From the NCBI GenBank assembly GCA_009594865.1, contig VOPT01000025.1, positions 1 through 64,000 of the forward strand: a DNA stretch of 64,000 nucleotides. Direction: 5' to 3'. The DNA comes from Nitrospira sp. (GTDB taxonomy: Bacteria; Nitrospirota; Nitrospiria; Nitrospirales; Nitrospiraceae). Of the stretch, positions 28,939 through 36,845 are shown piece by piece; the stretch's first letter is position 1; the number at the start of each line of letters is the position of its first letter. The translations under genes were made by a program, and so were the position numbers. The notes below the pieces were generated by a model. That model ran no database searches, had not been told where the DNA came from, and saw nothing but the letters and a program-made list of their open reading frames with translations.

Positions 28939-29538
28939 TTACGATGCATGCCGGAACGACGCGGCCTCGACTTCCTCTTCGAACGGAAGCGGGAGCGTGT
29001 CGTAATCGATGATGGTCCGTGCCACTCCTTTGATCTGATCCCGTTCGATGTCCCGATACAACGATTCCACCGTCGCGCGGACGAACGTTTTGGATTCTTC
29101 CGCGCCATGCTGCCGCTGGGTCAGTTCGAGAAACAGTCCGCAGCCCGGGAACAACGGGTAGGTGAAGCGTTGCCGGAGGGGCCCGAACCCGTCTCGCCCA
29201 TCTTTAATGTCTCCGCTGAATCGGACGCCATGCTTCTCCCACTCGCGGCACACCGCCTCGATATCATCGACCTCCAGGGCAACGTGCTGTACGCCTTCTC
29301 CATAGGTTTCGACGAATTCACAGATCTGGGATTTCCGTTCCTTGTTTCGGCCCTGCATCAAGGCGATTTTCGCCTCGCCCCGCTGGACGACGATGGTATC
29401 CATGCTGGACTTCTCGCTTCCCACGTCCTGGGCGGACCAGATGACATCAAAGCCGAGAATCTGCGTAAACAGATATTTGGTGGCCGCCAGATTCTTCACG
29501 CATAAGGTGATGTGATCAACCCCGATGGCTTCTTTCAT
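28939..29538 (-). CDS. Single-unit 4-hydroxyphenylpyruvate dioxygenase-like VOC protein
   Basis: First gene of the leftward run, 199 residues. It has one vicinal-oxygen-chelate module with a metal triad that can be read as His9 (VDHITL), His85 (VQHVAL) and Glu138 (LFLEL). The segment after the second His (FGPLRQRFTYPLF, then ESLYRDIERDQ) resembles the C-terminal half of 4-hydroxyphenylpyruvate dioxygenase, which is normally about 350 residues. Its position before homogentisate dioxygenase supports that role. A methylmalonyl-CoA epimerase is the main alternative, since that enzyme is also a VOC protein and is needed by the mutase here, but the C-terminal segment fits it less well. Clear SD (GGAGG) before ATG. 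Confidence 0.75.
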   Translation of the reverse strand: MKEAIGVDHITLCVKNLAATKYLFTQILGFDVIWSAQDVGSEKSSMDTIVVQRGEAKIALMQGRNKERKSQICEFVETYGEGVQHVALEVDDIEAVCREWEKHGVRFSGDIKDGRDGFGPLRQRFTYPLFPGCGLFLELTQRQHGAEESKTFVRATVESLYRDIERDQIKGVARTIIDYDTLPLPFEEEVEAASFRHAS

Positions 29539-29619
29539 GGCGGTTCCTCCTCAGCATTGTTGCGGGAACCTGAGCCGCGTTCATGTGCCGGTGTGTCCTG
29601 GTCGTTCACGCATGACCAC

Positions 29620-29649
29620 ACTCTACAACATAATAGTTGCATCATTCAA
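29620..29649 (-). promoter_or_regulatory. Candidate leftward promoter of the catabolic cluster
   Basis: On the minus strand: TTGAAT (29649-29644), an 18-nt spacer and TAGAGT (29625-29620). It sits about 82 bp before the HPPD-like start. No other internal promoter was obvious in the next 23 kb of tightly packed genes. It overlaps the rightward promoter and one arm of an inverted repeat. Confidence 0.45.
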
Positions 29650-29666
29650 TATAGATTTTGTATTAT
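29637..29666 (+). promoter_or_regulatory. Candidate rightward promoter of the catabolic cluster
   Basis: TTGCAT (29637-29642), an 18-nt spacer and TATTAT (29661-29666), 86 bp before the di-iron protein start. The -10 box is good and the -35 weak, which would suit an activated or repressed promoter. Confidence 0.4.
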
Positions 29667-29684
29667 TTGGTCATGGTGAATGAT
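29641..29684. promoter_or_regulatory. Inverted repeat operator candidate in the divergent spacer
   Basis: ATCATTCA (29641-29648) and its exact reverse complement TGAATGAT (29677-29684) stand 28 nt apart in the only A+T-rich part of the spacer. They frame both candidate promoters. A dimeric repressor bound here could control both arms at once. Confidence 0.45.
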
Positions 29685-29751
29685 ATTTCCGAGGCAATCA
29701 TACGCGAGCAGGCAATGGAACGGCGTTCCGAGACGATGCCGGAGGTGCACG

Positions 29752-30510
29752 ATGTCGTTTTACGAACAAGTGCGCTCGGATGTGCTGCGACATGGCGCGA
29801 TCAATAATCCCTACCTCGATCGGTTTCTCGCCGGCGATGTGAGCGATAAAGAATTTCGGGAGTTCGCCGTCGAATTTTATAACTTCTCGCGCTTCTTCCC
29901 CCGCATTCTCGCCGCCCAATTGGTCAACACCGAAGATGAAGCCGTTGCGGATGAGTTGACGAAGGTCCTCTATTCGGAACTCGGTGACGGCTGCGTGAAA
30001 CATCGCCATGAATTATTGTATCGCAACTTCCTTCGATCGCTGGGAATCGACATTCACAGCGCGATGACCACGCCGATGCGTCCGTCTACCAAGGCCTATG
30101 TCGAAGGCATGGAGAATCTCTACGCAAGTGGAAACCATGCGATGGCGTTGGGCGCGTCATTTGGTCTGGAGAATATGGCCATCACCATGTGGGACCATTT
30201 GATCCCGGGCCTGACGGTTTTGCAGGCTACGCGGTATGCGGATATGGACATGACCTATTTCGTTTTCCATCGCCAACTCGAGTCTGAACATGAACGAGCG
30301 ATGGAGCATGCGATCGGGGCCATCGATGGCGAAGCGGGGGCTTCCCGTGCCTGTATGTCCGATACAGAGAGAGACGACTTTCGTCGTGGCATGCATGCCG
30401 TGCTCGATTATCTCGAAGGGTTTTGGATGGGACTTGAAGGGAAGCTGGTCGGAGCAGTGCAGGCACGGCCGCGGCCGGTGCAAGGACTGGAACGCGAGCT
30501 GCGCGGGTAA
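29752..30510 (+). CDS. Haem-oxygenase-like di-iron oxidase (HDO/TenA-PqqC fold)
   Basis: Head gene of the rightward run, 252 residues, all helical. A six-ligand metal pattern can be read: Glu76, His86 (or His84), Glu140 (SFGLEN), then His173, Glu177 and His180 (FHRQLESEHERAM). This matches the haem-oxygenase-like di-iron oxidase group (E, H, E, H-x3-D/E-x2-H), which includes CADD-type enzymes and fatty-acid decarboxylases such as UndA. PqqC and TenA share the fold but lack the irons. GGAGG lies before ATG 29752. Its substrate is unknown; placement before fadD suggests an acyl or aromatic substrate. It is also a possible para-aminobenzoate synthase of the CADD kind. Confidence 0.72.
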   Translation: MSFYEQVRSDVLRHGAINNPYLDRFLAGDVSDKEFREFAVEFYNFSRFFPRILAAQLVNTEDEAVADELTKVLYSELGDGCVKHRHELLYRNFLRSLGIDIHSAMTTPMRPSTKAYVEGMENLYASGNHAMALGASFGLENMAITMWDHLIPGLTVLQATRYADMDMTYFVFHRQLESEHERAMEHAIGAIDGEAGASRACMSDTERDDFRRGMHAVLDYLEGFWMGLEGKLVGAVQARPRPVQGLERELRG

Positions 30511-30542
30511 CCTCCCTGATCGGGTCAGGGGTGGAGGATCAG

Positions 30543-32252
30543 ATGTCGCGGCCTTGGATCAGCCGGTATGATCCCGGTGTCTCCGGTACCTTCGACTATC
30601 CGGAATGGACGATTCCGGATCTACTTCGGCGCTCCGCATCACGATTTCCCGAATCGCCCGCCCTGTTCTTCTACGGCACACGAGTTTCCTTCCAGGAGTT
30701 GAACGAGCTGAGCACCCGATTCGCGCTGGGGCTGCGACGGTTGGGCGTCGAGACTGGCGATCGAGTTGCCCTCATGCTGCCGAATATCCCGCAAGCGGTG
30801 ATTGCGTATTATGGTGTCTTGAAGGCGGGAGCCGTTGTGACGCCGACGAACCCACTGTATGTCGAGCGGGAAATCCAGGACCAGCTGAGCGATGCCGGCA
30901 GTGACACCATCGTCGCGTTGGATCTGTTTTACCCGCGCATTCAGGCCATACGTGAACGCGCCGGGTTGCCGCGCCGGATCATTCTCACCAGCCTGAAGGA
31001 TTTTCTCCCGCCCGTGAAGCGATGGCTCTATCCGATCAAGGCACGTTGGTCGAACCGGTGGATTGCCGTTGAGAAGCAGCCCCCGGTGTATGACTTCTGT
31101 GCATTGCTTGAACGGGAGGACAGCACAGGTGATGGCAAGCCCCTTCCGACCCTTGAACCAGGCGCGTTAGCGCAAATCCAGTACACTGGCGGAACAACCG
31201 GCACGCCCAAAGGCGTGATGCTCACGCATCGCAACGTGGTGGTCAATACCATGCAGGGCCGCTTCTGGTGTTCGAATTTCCGCGAGGGGAAGGAAGTGTT
31301 TCTCGGCGCCGTGCCGCTATTCCACTGCTACGGGTTGAACACCTGCCAGAATCTGGCGGTCGCGACCGGTTCACAGATTATTCTGCTCCCGCGCTTTCAC
31401 GCCGACGAGGCGGTGAAAGCGATCCAGCACCATCGCGTCACTATCATGTCCGGCGTGCCGATGATGTTTTCGATGATGACCGACCTTCCGAACGTCCGCC
31501 GATACGATCTCCATTCGATACGAGTCTGTCTGTGCGGGGCGAGTCCACTCCCGGCCGAAGTGCAGGACGCATTTGAACGGTTGAGCGGCGTGAAAATTTC
31601 CGAAGGGTATGGACTGACCGAAGCCGGCCCGACGACACACTGCAACCCGGTCGAACGCGACCATCCTCCCGGTTCGATGGGATTACCGTTTCCGGATACC
31701 GACGCGAGGATCGTCGACGAGGAGACCGGACTCAGAGACCTCCCGGCAGGCGAGGCCGGTGAATTGATCGTCCGCGGCCCCCAAGTGATGCAAGGATATT
31801 GGAACAAAGCGGCGGACACGCAGGCGGTCTTGCGAGACGGCTGGCTCCATACCGGAGACATCGTCAGGCGGGACGAGCAGGGATTTTTCTTTTTTCTCGA
31901 TCGCAAGAAGGATGTGATCAAGCCATGGGGCGAGACCGTGTATCCCCGGGAGGTTGAAGAAATTCTCTTCCAGCATCCGGCGGTGCACGAAGCGGTGGTG
32001 GTGGGCATTCCCGATCGTCACTACGGAGAAGCGGTGAAAGCGTTTGTCGTGCCAAACGAAGGAGCGTCTGTGACTGAATGGGAGTTGATCGACCACTGCC
32101 GCACGTCTCTGGCGCGGTTCAAGGTGCCGGTCGCCATTGAGTTTCGCTCCGAGCTGCCACGGACCATCATCGGAAAAGTGCTGCGAAGGGCTTTGCGTGA
32201 TGAGGCGGAGGTTGCTGTCGGGAGTGCACAGACCCCGCGTACAGCCGTGTGA
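30543..32252 (+). CDS. fadD: Long-chain fatty acid-CoA ligase
   Basis: Activates fatty acids for beta-oxidation, 569 residues. Motifs: [16 protein letters not shown] (phosphate loop), [19 protein letters not shown] and the hinge [19 protein letters not shown], with the C-terminal lysine in [11 protein letters not shown] 30543 has GGAGG five bases upstream; the frame extends to 30531 without support. It lies 32 bp after the di-iron protein and 19 bp before the thiolase, in one operon. Confidence 0.92.
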   Translation: MSRPWISRYDPGVSGTFDYPEWTIPDLLRRSASRFPESPALFFYGTRVSFQELNELSTRFALGLRRLGVETGDRVALMLPNIPQAVIAYYGVLKAGAVVTPTNPLYVEREIQDQLSDAGSDTIVALDLFYPRIQAIRERAGLPRRIILTSLKDFLPPVKRWLYPIKARWSNRWIAVEKQPPVYDFCALLEREDSTGDGKPLPTLEPGALAQIQYTGGTTGTPKGVMLTHRNVVVNTMQGRFWCSNFREGKEVFLGAVPLFHCYGLNTCQNLAVATGSQIILLPRFHADEAVKAIQHHRVTIMSGVPMMFSMMTDLPNVRRYDLHSIRVCLCGASPLPAEVQDAFERLSGVKISEGYGLTEAGPTTHCNPVERDHPPGSMGLPFPDTDARIVDEETGLRDLPAGEAGELIVRGPQVMQGYWNKAADTQAVLRDGWLHTGDIVRRDEQGFFFFLDRKKDVIKPWGETVYPREVEEILFQHPAVHEAVVVGIPDRHYGEAVKAFVVPNEGASVTEWELIDHCRTSLARFKVPVAIEFRSELPRTIIGKVLRRALRDEAEVAVGSAQTPRTAV

Positions 32253-32271
32253 GATCCGAAGGGAGGCTACC

Positions 32272-33462
32272 GTGAAAGAGGTCGTGATTGCCGCCGCCGC
32301 ACGAACTCCCATCGGTACCTTCGGGGGCGCGCTGAAGGATCTTACGCCGCACAGGATGGGCGAACTGGCGGTGCGCGAGGTGATCGCGCGGGCCGAATTG
32401 GATCCCCGGCTCATCGACGAGGTCATCATCGGCTCGGTGGGACATACCAGCGACGCCTACAACGTCGCGCGCGTGATCGCGTTGATGGCCGGTCTACCGG
32501 TGCGGACGCCTGCCTATTCGGTGCAGCGCAATTGCGCATCCGGCCTCCAGCCCTTCGTGAACGCCTATCAAAACATTCAAAGCGAGGATGCGGATGTCCA
32601 GGTGGTCGGGGGAGTCGAGAGCATGAGCCGCGCCCCGTTTGTCTCACGGGACATGCGGTGGGGAAAGCGCCTCCGTCACGCGGAATTTATCGACAGCATC
32701 TGGGAAGGGTTGACGGACGCTTTTTGCGGTCAGTTGATGGGCCTGACAGCGGAGAACCTGGCGGAGGAGTTCGGTATCACCCATGAGGAGCAGGATCACT
32801 TTGCCGTGGAAAGCCACCGCCGCGCATTCAGAGCTATTCGTGAAGGACGGCTCAAAGATGAGGTGTTTCCGGTGATGGTTCCAAAATCGGTGGCCGGGCG
32901 CGAGGTCCCGCCGGTTGCCGTGACCCAGGATGAAGGGCCCAATGTCGGGTTGACCGAGCAGCAGCTGGCGCTGTATCCGCCGCTGTTCAAGGAGGGCGGG
33001 ACCGTAACGGCGGGGAACAGTTGCCCGCTTAATGACGGGGCGGCCGCCGCCATTGTCATGTCGGGTGCGCGTGCGCGTGATCTGAACTGCCGCCCTCTCG
33101 GCCGCATCAAGAGTTACGCGTTCATTGGGGTAGAGCCGACTCGCATGGGTATCGGCCCGGCGGAAGCGTTACCGCTGGCCCTCAAACGTGCCGGGATCAC
33201 CCTGACTGATTTGGGCCTGATTGAGGTGAACGAAGCCTTTGCTGCGCAGTACCTCGCCGTGGAGCGTGTCTTGGGACTCAAGCGGGATTTCGTGAATGTG
33301 AACGGCGGTGCCATCGCGCTGGGGCATCCGGTCGGCATGACCGGCACGCGTCTGGTCACGACGATCCTCTACGAGATGAAGCGGCGTGGCGCGGCGCTGG
33401 GCGCGGTAGCCATGTGTGTCGGCGGCGGACAGGGCGCCGCTCTGGTGCTGGAGCAGGTGTGA
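32272..33462 (+). CDS. 3-Ketoacyl-CoA / acetyl-CoA thiolase
   Basis: Final enzyme of the beta-oxidation spiral, 396 residues. Nucleophile Cys in [11 protein letters not shown], His in [15 protein letters not shown], final Cys in [11 protein letters not shown]. The start is GTG 32272, preceded by GGGAGG at six bases; an upstream extension in the same frame would be buried in fadD. It is a second thiolase next to the one at 21584-22789, likely with a longer-chain preference because it sits with fadD and the hydroxyacyl-CoA dehydrogenase. Confidence 0.92.
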   Translation: MKEVVIAAAARTPIGTFGGALKDLTPHRMGELAVREVIARAELDPRLIDEVIIGSVGHTSDAYNVARVIALMAGLPVRTPAYSVQRNCASGLQPFVNAYQNIQSEDADVQVVGGVESMSRAPFVSRDMRWGKRLRHAEFIDSIWEGLTDAFCGQLMGLTAENLAEEFGITHEEQDHFAVESHRRAFRAIREGRLKDEVFPVMVPKSVAGREVPPVAVTQDEGPNVGLTEQQLALYPPLFKEGGTVTAGNSCPLNDGAAAAIVMSGARARDLNCRPLGRIKSYAFIGVEPTRMGIGPAEALPLALKRAGITLTDLGLIEVNEAFAAQYLAVERVLGLKRDFVNVNGGAIALGHPVGMTGTRLVTTILYEMKRRGAALGAVAMCVGGGQGAALVLEQV

Positions 33463-33480
33463 GGAGGAGGGGTGAATTGT

Positions 33481-33522
33481 TAGTACTTAGAGCTGAGTGC
33501 TGAAAGCAGACCACTGAATGGT
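33481..33522 (+). repeat. Six diverged copies of a 7-base repeat
   Basis: The short gap between thiolase and dehydrogenase genes can be cut into six heptamers: TAGTACT, TAGAGCT, GAGTGCT, GAAAGCA, GACCACT, GAATGGT. The first three agree well with each other and the last three only loosely, so the array is decayed. It is the only stretch of this kind that I saw in the window. Confidence 0.45.
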
Positions 33523-33528
33523 GACGCC

Positions 33529-34770
33529 ATGTATATCTATAAAGTCGGAGTGGTTGGTGCAGGCACCATGGGCGCGCAGATTGCGCAAGTGGTGAGTTTT
33601 GCCGGTCTGCCGGTGGTGTTGGCGGATCGGGACGAATCTCTGGCGAGGCGGGGCCTCGACACAGTGCGGGCGATCTATCAGGCCCGCGTGGCGAAGGGCA
33701 AGATGACGCCCGAACAATTGGAAGAGAAGATGCTGCTGGTGACGGCCTCGCCCAATCTCGATGGGCTTCATGATGTCGATCTCGTCATCGAAGCCGTGTC
33801 GGAAGAATTTCCGCTCAAGCAGCGGGTGTTCCGGGAGCTGGACCGGATCTGTCCCCGTAGTGCCATTCTGGCCAGCAATACGTCCGCGCTGTCGATTTCG
33901 GCCATCGCCTCTGCCACCACGCGCCCGGCCAAGGTGATCGGCCTGCATTTTTTTAATCCCGCCTATGCGATGCCGCTGGTGGAGGTCATTCCCGGCCTGG
34001 GCACCGATCCGCAGACGGTCGATGACGTGGTCGGGTTTTCGGAGAGCCTCCGGAAACAGCCGGTCATCGTGAAGGAGTGCGCGGGGTTTCTCGTCAATCG
34101 ATTGCTCTCTCCCTATTTGAATGAAGCGGTCTGGTGCCTCCAGGACGACGATATCTCCATCAAGGAAATCGACCAGGACATGGTGTCCTTCGGCATGCCG
34201 GTCGGCCCGTTTGCCCTGTTGGATAGCGTCGGATTGGACATCGCGCTCGATGTCGCACGCATCCTGCACCGCTCGTATGGGCCCCGGATGGCGCCGGCGC
34301 CGCTGCTGGAGGCGTTCGTCAAGGCGGGACGGATCGGGATCAAGACCGGGAAGGGGTTTTATGATTACGGCGCCGTCGAGAAAGATAGCCTCGATCTCGA
34401 ACGTCTGAGAATGCAGGTGTGGCAGCTCAATGGGCGGCAGCCGGCGAAATGGAGCCGGTTGCGTCCGCTCTTGGCCATGGTGAATGAGGCCGTCATCGCG
34501 CTGCAGGAAGGTGTCGCCTCGGCGCGTGATATCGACCTCTCGATGGCAGCGGGAACGGGATTTCCGAGCGAGAAGGGCGGTCCACTGCATTTGGCTGATC
34601 AGATCGGCATCGATCACGTGCTCCAGGAATTGGACGAACTCCAGGAGCGCGTGGGCATCCGGTTCTGGCCTGCTCCCATGCTGCGTCGCCTGGTGGATGC
34701 GGGGTTTACAGGGCAGGCGGCGGGCAGGGGATTTTTCTCCTATGCCCCAACCATGGCTCCAATGAGGTGA
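33529..34770 (+). CDS. 3-Hydroxyacyl-CoA dehydrogenase (two C-terminal domains)
   Basis: Beta-oxidation enzyme of 413 residues. It has an NAD-binding fold (GVVGAGTMGAQIAQ), ASNTSALSI, the catalytic His in IGLHFFNPAYAMP, and two successive helical domains, the second starting near residue 300 (RPLLAMVNEAVIALQEG, then LADQIGIDHVL). It thus equals the dehydrogenase half of FadB without a hydratase half; the hydratase is a separate gene 7 bp downstream. No strong SD precedes ATG 33529. The glycine-rich end AAGRGFFSYA is usual. Confidence 0.92.
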   Translation: MYIYKVGVVGAGTMGAQIAQVVSFAGLPVVLADRDESLARRGLDTVRAIYQARVAKGKMTPEQLEEKMLLVTASPNLDGLHDVDLVIEAVSEEFPLKQRVFRELDRICPRSAILASNTSALSISAIASATTRPAKVIGLHFFNPAYAMPLVEVIPGLGTDPQTVDDVVGFSESLRKQPVIVKECAGFLVNRLLSPYLNEAVWCLQDDDISIKEIDQDMVSFGMPVGPFALLDSVGLDIALDVARILHRSYGPRMAPAPLLEAFVKAGRIGIKTGKGFYDYGAVEKDSLDLERLRMQVWQLNGRQPAKWSRLRPLLAMVNEAVIALQEGVASARDIDLSMAAGTGFPSEKGGPLHLADQIGIDHVLQELDELQERVGIRFWPAPMLRRLVDAGFTGQAAGRGFFSYAPTMAPMR

Positions 34771-34777
34771 GGTTGCT

Positions 34778-35566
34778 ATGACGACCACAGCCGATTCCAT
34801 GCTCGCCTGTCACCGGGATGGCGCGGTGGCAACTGTCACGATTCACCATCCGCCGGCCAATACGCTCACGCCGGAACTGCTAGGCGAGCTCAGTCAGGTC
34901 TTCGAAGGGTTCGCCAAGGATGATGCGATCAAAGCGGTCGTGCTGACCGGCACGGGTCGGTTTTTTGTTGCAGGTGCCGACATTCGCCTGCTGGCCTCGA
35001 TTGCCTCCTCGCAGGAGGGCGAGTCCATCGCACGGCAAGGTCAGGCCATCCTGAACCGGATCGAATCCCTGGAGAAGCCCGTCATTGCGGCGATCAACGG
35101 CGTCTGTCTGGGGGGAGGCCTGGAACTGGCGATGTGTTGTCACATCAGGCTCGTGGCGGAGGACAGCCGCTTGGGTCAGCCGGAAATCAATTTGGGGATC
35201 ATGCCGGGATTCGGCGGAACACAGCGGCTTCCTAGAATCGTCGGCCAATCCAAGGCGCTGGAACTGATCCTCACCGGTGATCCCATCTCGGCGCAAGAAG
35301 CGAGGTCGCTCGGATTAGTCTCTCAGGTCTTCCCGCCTGAAGATCTCTTGCACCAGGCTCAAGGCCTGGCCCGAAAGATGGCCGCCAAAAGTTTGCCGGC
35401 CTTGCGCGCCTCCTTGCGTGCGATTCGCGGCGGTGCGGACAGCAGCCTGGCGGAAGGGTTGGTGGTGGAAGCGCGCCTGTTCGGCGGACTGTGCGAGACA
35501 GAGGATAAACGGGAAGGCCTGGCGGCGTTTTTGGAGAAACGTCAACCGCATTTCATGGACCGTTAA
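34778..35566 (+). CDS. Enoyl-CoA hydratase
   Basis: Crotonase-family protein, 262 residues, that hydrates trans-2-enoyl-CoA. Seen: HHPPANTLTPEL, TGRFFVAGADIRLL (oxyanion hole), NGVCLGGGLELAMCCHIRL (with a Glu after the Gly run), LGQPEINLGIMPGFGGTQRL (second catalytic Glu and the classic PGxGGTQRL). Both acidic catalytic positions appear intact, so a true hydratase is likely. Together with the dehydrogenase and thiolase upstream it completes the spiral. Confidence 0.93.
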   Translation: MTTTADSMLACHRDGAVATVTIHHPPANTLTPELLGELSQVFEGFAKDDAIKAVVLTGTGRFFVAGADIRLLASIASSQEGESIARQGQAILNRIESLEKPVIAAINGVCLGGGLELAMCCHIRLVAEDSRLGQPEINLGIMPGFGGTQRLPRIVGQSKALELILTGDPISAQEARSLGLVSQVFPPEDLLHQAQGLARKMAAKSLPALRASLRAIRGGADSSLAEGLVVEARLFGGLCETEDKREGLAAFLEKRQPHFMDR

Positions 35567-35602
35567 GGGCTGTGCAGGCAACTCTGCCGATGAAAGGCTG
35601 TC

Positions 35603-36823
35603 ATGGCATCGGCATTCGGCAAACGGGCCTTGGCCTTAGGCGGTGGCGGTTTCACGGGCTACCTCTTTGAGATCGGCGCCTTGACCGCATTGGATGACCT
35701 GTTCGAGGACGGCATGACCATGAACGACCTCGATCTCTACGTCGGCGTCAGCGCGGGGGCGGCGGGCGTGTCCTTGATCGCCAATGGCGTGCGACCGCTG
35801 GACATCCTGGATACGAATCTCTCCGGTACGAGGCCGTATTATTTCGATCATCGGAATGTGTTTTCTCCGGCCATCGGCGAGGGCCTCAAGACGTTCTGGC
35901 GCGTGACCCGCCAACTGGTCCCGCTCCTCAAATATTATGTGCGGCACTATGGCGAGATGACGCTCATCGATCTGCTCGACAAGGCCCAGGATGCGCTGCC
36001 GAGCGGGATCTATACGCTCGAACCGTTCGCCCTTTATCTCGCAGGCCTCTACAAGGCCAAGGGCTTGAGCAATTCCTTCGCCGGCCTGTCGAAGGAACTG
36101 TATATCCCGGCCATCGATCTCGAAACAGGCGAGAGTGTCATGTTCGGGGATGAAGGCTGGCGGGAGGTGCCGATAGCCCGCGCGGTGACGGCCTCTTCGG
36201 CGGTTCCTATTTATTTCTGCCCGGTCCGTATCCAGGGGCGCGATTATATCGATGCAGGAATCGGTCGCATGGCGTTCTTTGAAGTTGCCGTGCAAAAGCA
36301 TGTGGACTTCATGATCATGATCAATCCCATGGCGCGCCCGCCTCAACGCCGGCTGCCGGTAGATGGCCCCGACCATGGCGGCAAGGTCGGCCGTCTGCGG
36401 GATCGGGGGTTTTTGTCCATCGGTGAACAGGCCTCGCGGATCAATTTTGACGCGCGCTTCTCACAGGCCTTGGAACGGTTCCAGCACGACTATCCCACCA
36501 AAGAGGTCCTGGTCATTTCTCCGGTGGAGGAGGATGCGCTGTTGTTCGAGCGCAGTTTTTTGAGTTACGGCGATCGGATCCACCTGCTGCGGGCCGGATA
36601 TGTGTCAGTCATGACGTTGGTCAGAGATCAATTCGAGAGCGTCTCCGCGCAGTTTGCGTCGCACGGCATGGCCGTTTCGCGCGCGCGCTTCGAGGCCCGC
36701 GCCGTGCAACGCCTCGACCGGCTCAACCATGTTGCATGCACGGCGGCCCCGCGTGTGGTGCCGAACGCCGCGGCAGTTGCGCGTATCGGAGGCATCGGGG
36801 CTGCTTGGCGGAAGGCCCACTGA
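35603..36823 (+). CDS. Patatin-like phospholipase
   Basis: Serine lipid acyl hydrolase, 406 residues. The oxyanion loop is ALGGGGFTGYLFEIG, the nucleophile elbow GVSAG (Ser near residue 51), and the catalytic Asp is in YIDAGIGRM. No signal peptide is visible, so it should act in the cytoplasm. Placed inside a beta-oxidation operon it could release fatty acids from membrane or storage lipid for FadD. The C-terminal 130 residues lie beyond the patatin core and are of unknown role. Confidence 0.85.
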   Translation: MASAFGKRALALGGGGFTGYLFEIGALTALDDLFEDGMTMNDLDLYVGVSAGAAGVSLIANGVRPLDILDTNLSGTRPYYFDHRNVFSPAIGEGLKTFWRVTRQLVPLLKYYVRHYGEMTLIDLLDKAQDALPSGIYTLEPFALYLAGLYKAKGLSNSFAGLSKELYIPAIDLETGESVMFGDEGWREVPIARAVTASSAVPIYFCPVRIQGRDYIDAGIGRMAFFEVAVQKHVDFMIMINPMARPPQRRLPVDGPDHGGKVGRLRDRGFLSIGEQASRINFDARFSQALERFQHDYPTKEVLVISPVEEDALLFERSFLSYGDRIHLLRAGYVSVMTLVRDQFESVSAQFASHGMAVSRARFEARAVQRLDRLNHVACTAAPRVVPNAAAVARIGGIGAAWRKAH

Positions 36824-36845
36824 CCCAGGGCAGCAGGAGGCTTTT

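Noticed and set aside
33487..34800. 437-codon antisense frame over the hydroxyacyl-CoA dehydrogenase
   Set aside because: Shadow of a clearly recognised enzyme; amino-acid composition is His/Arg/Gln-rich as in other shadows.
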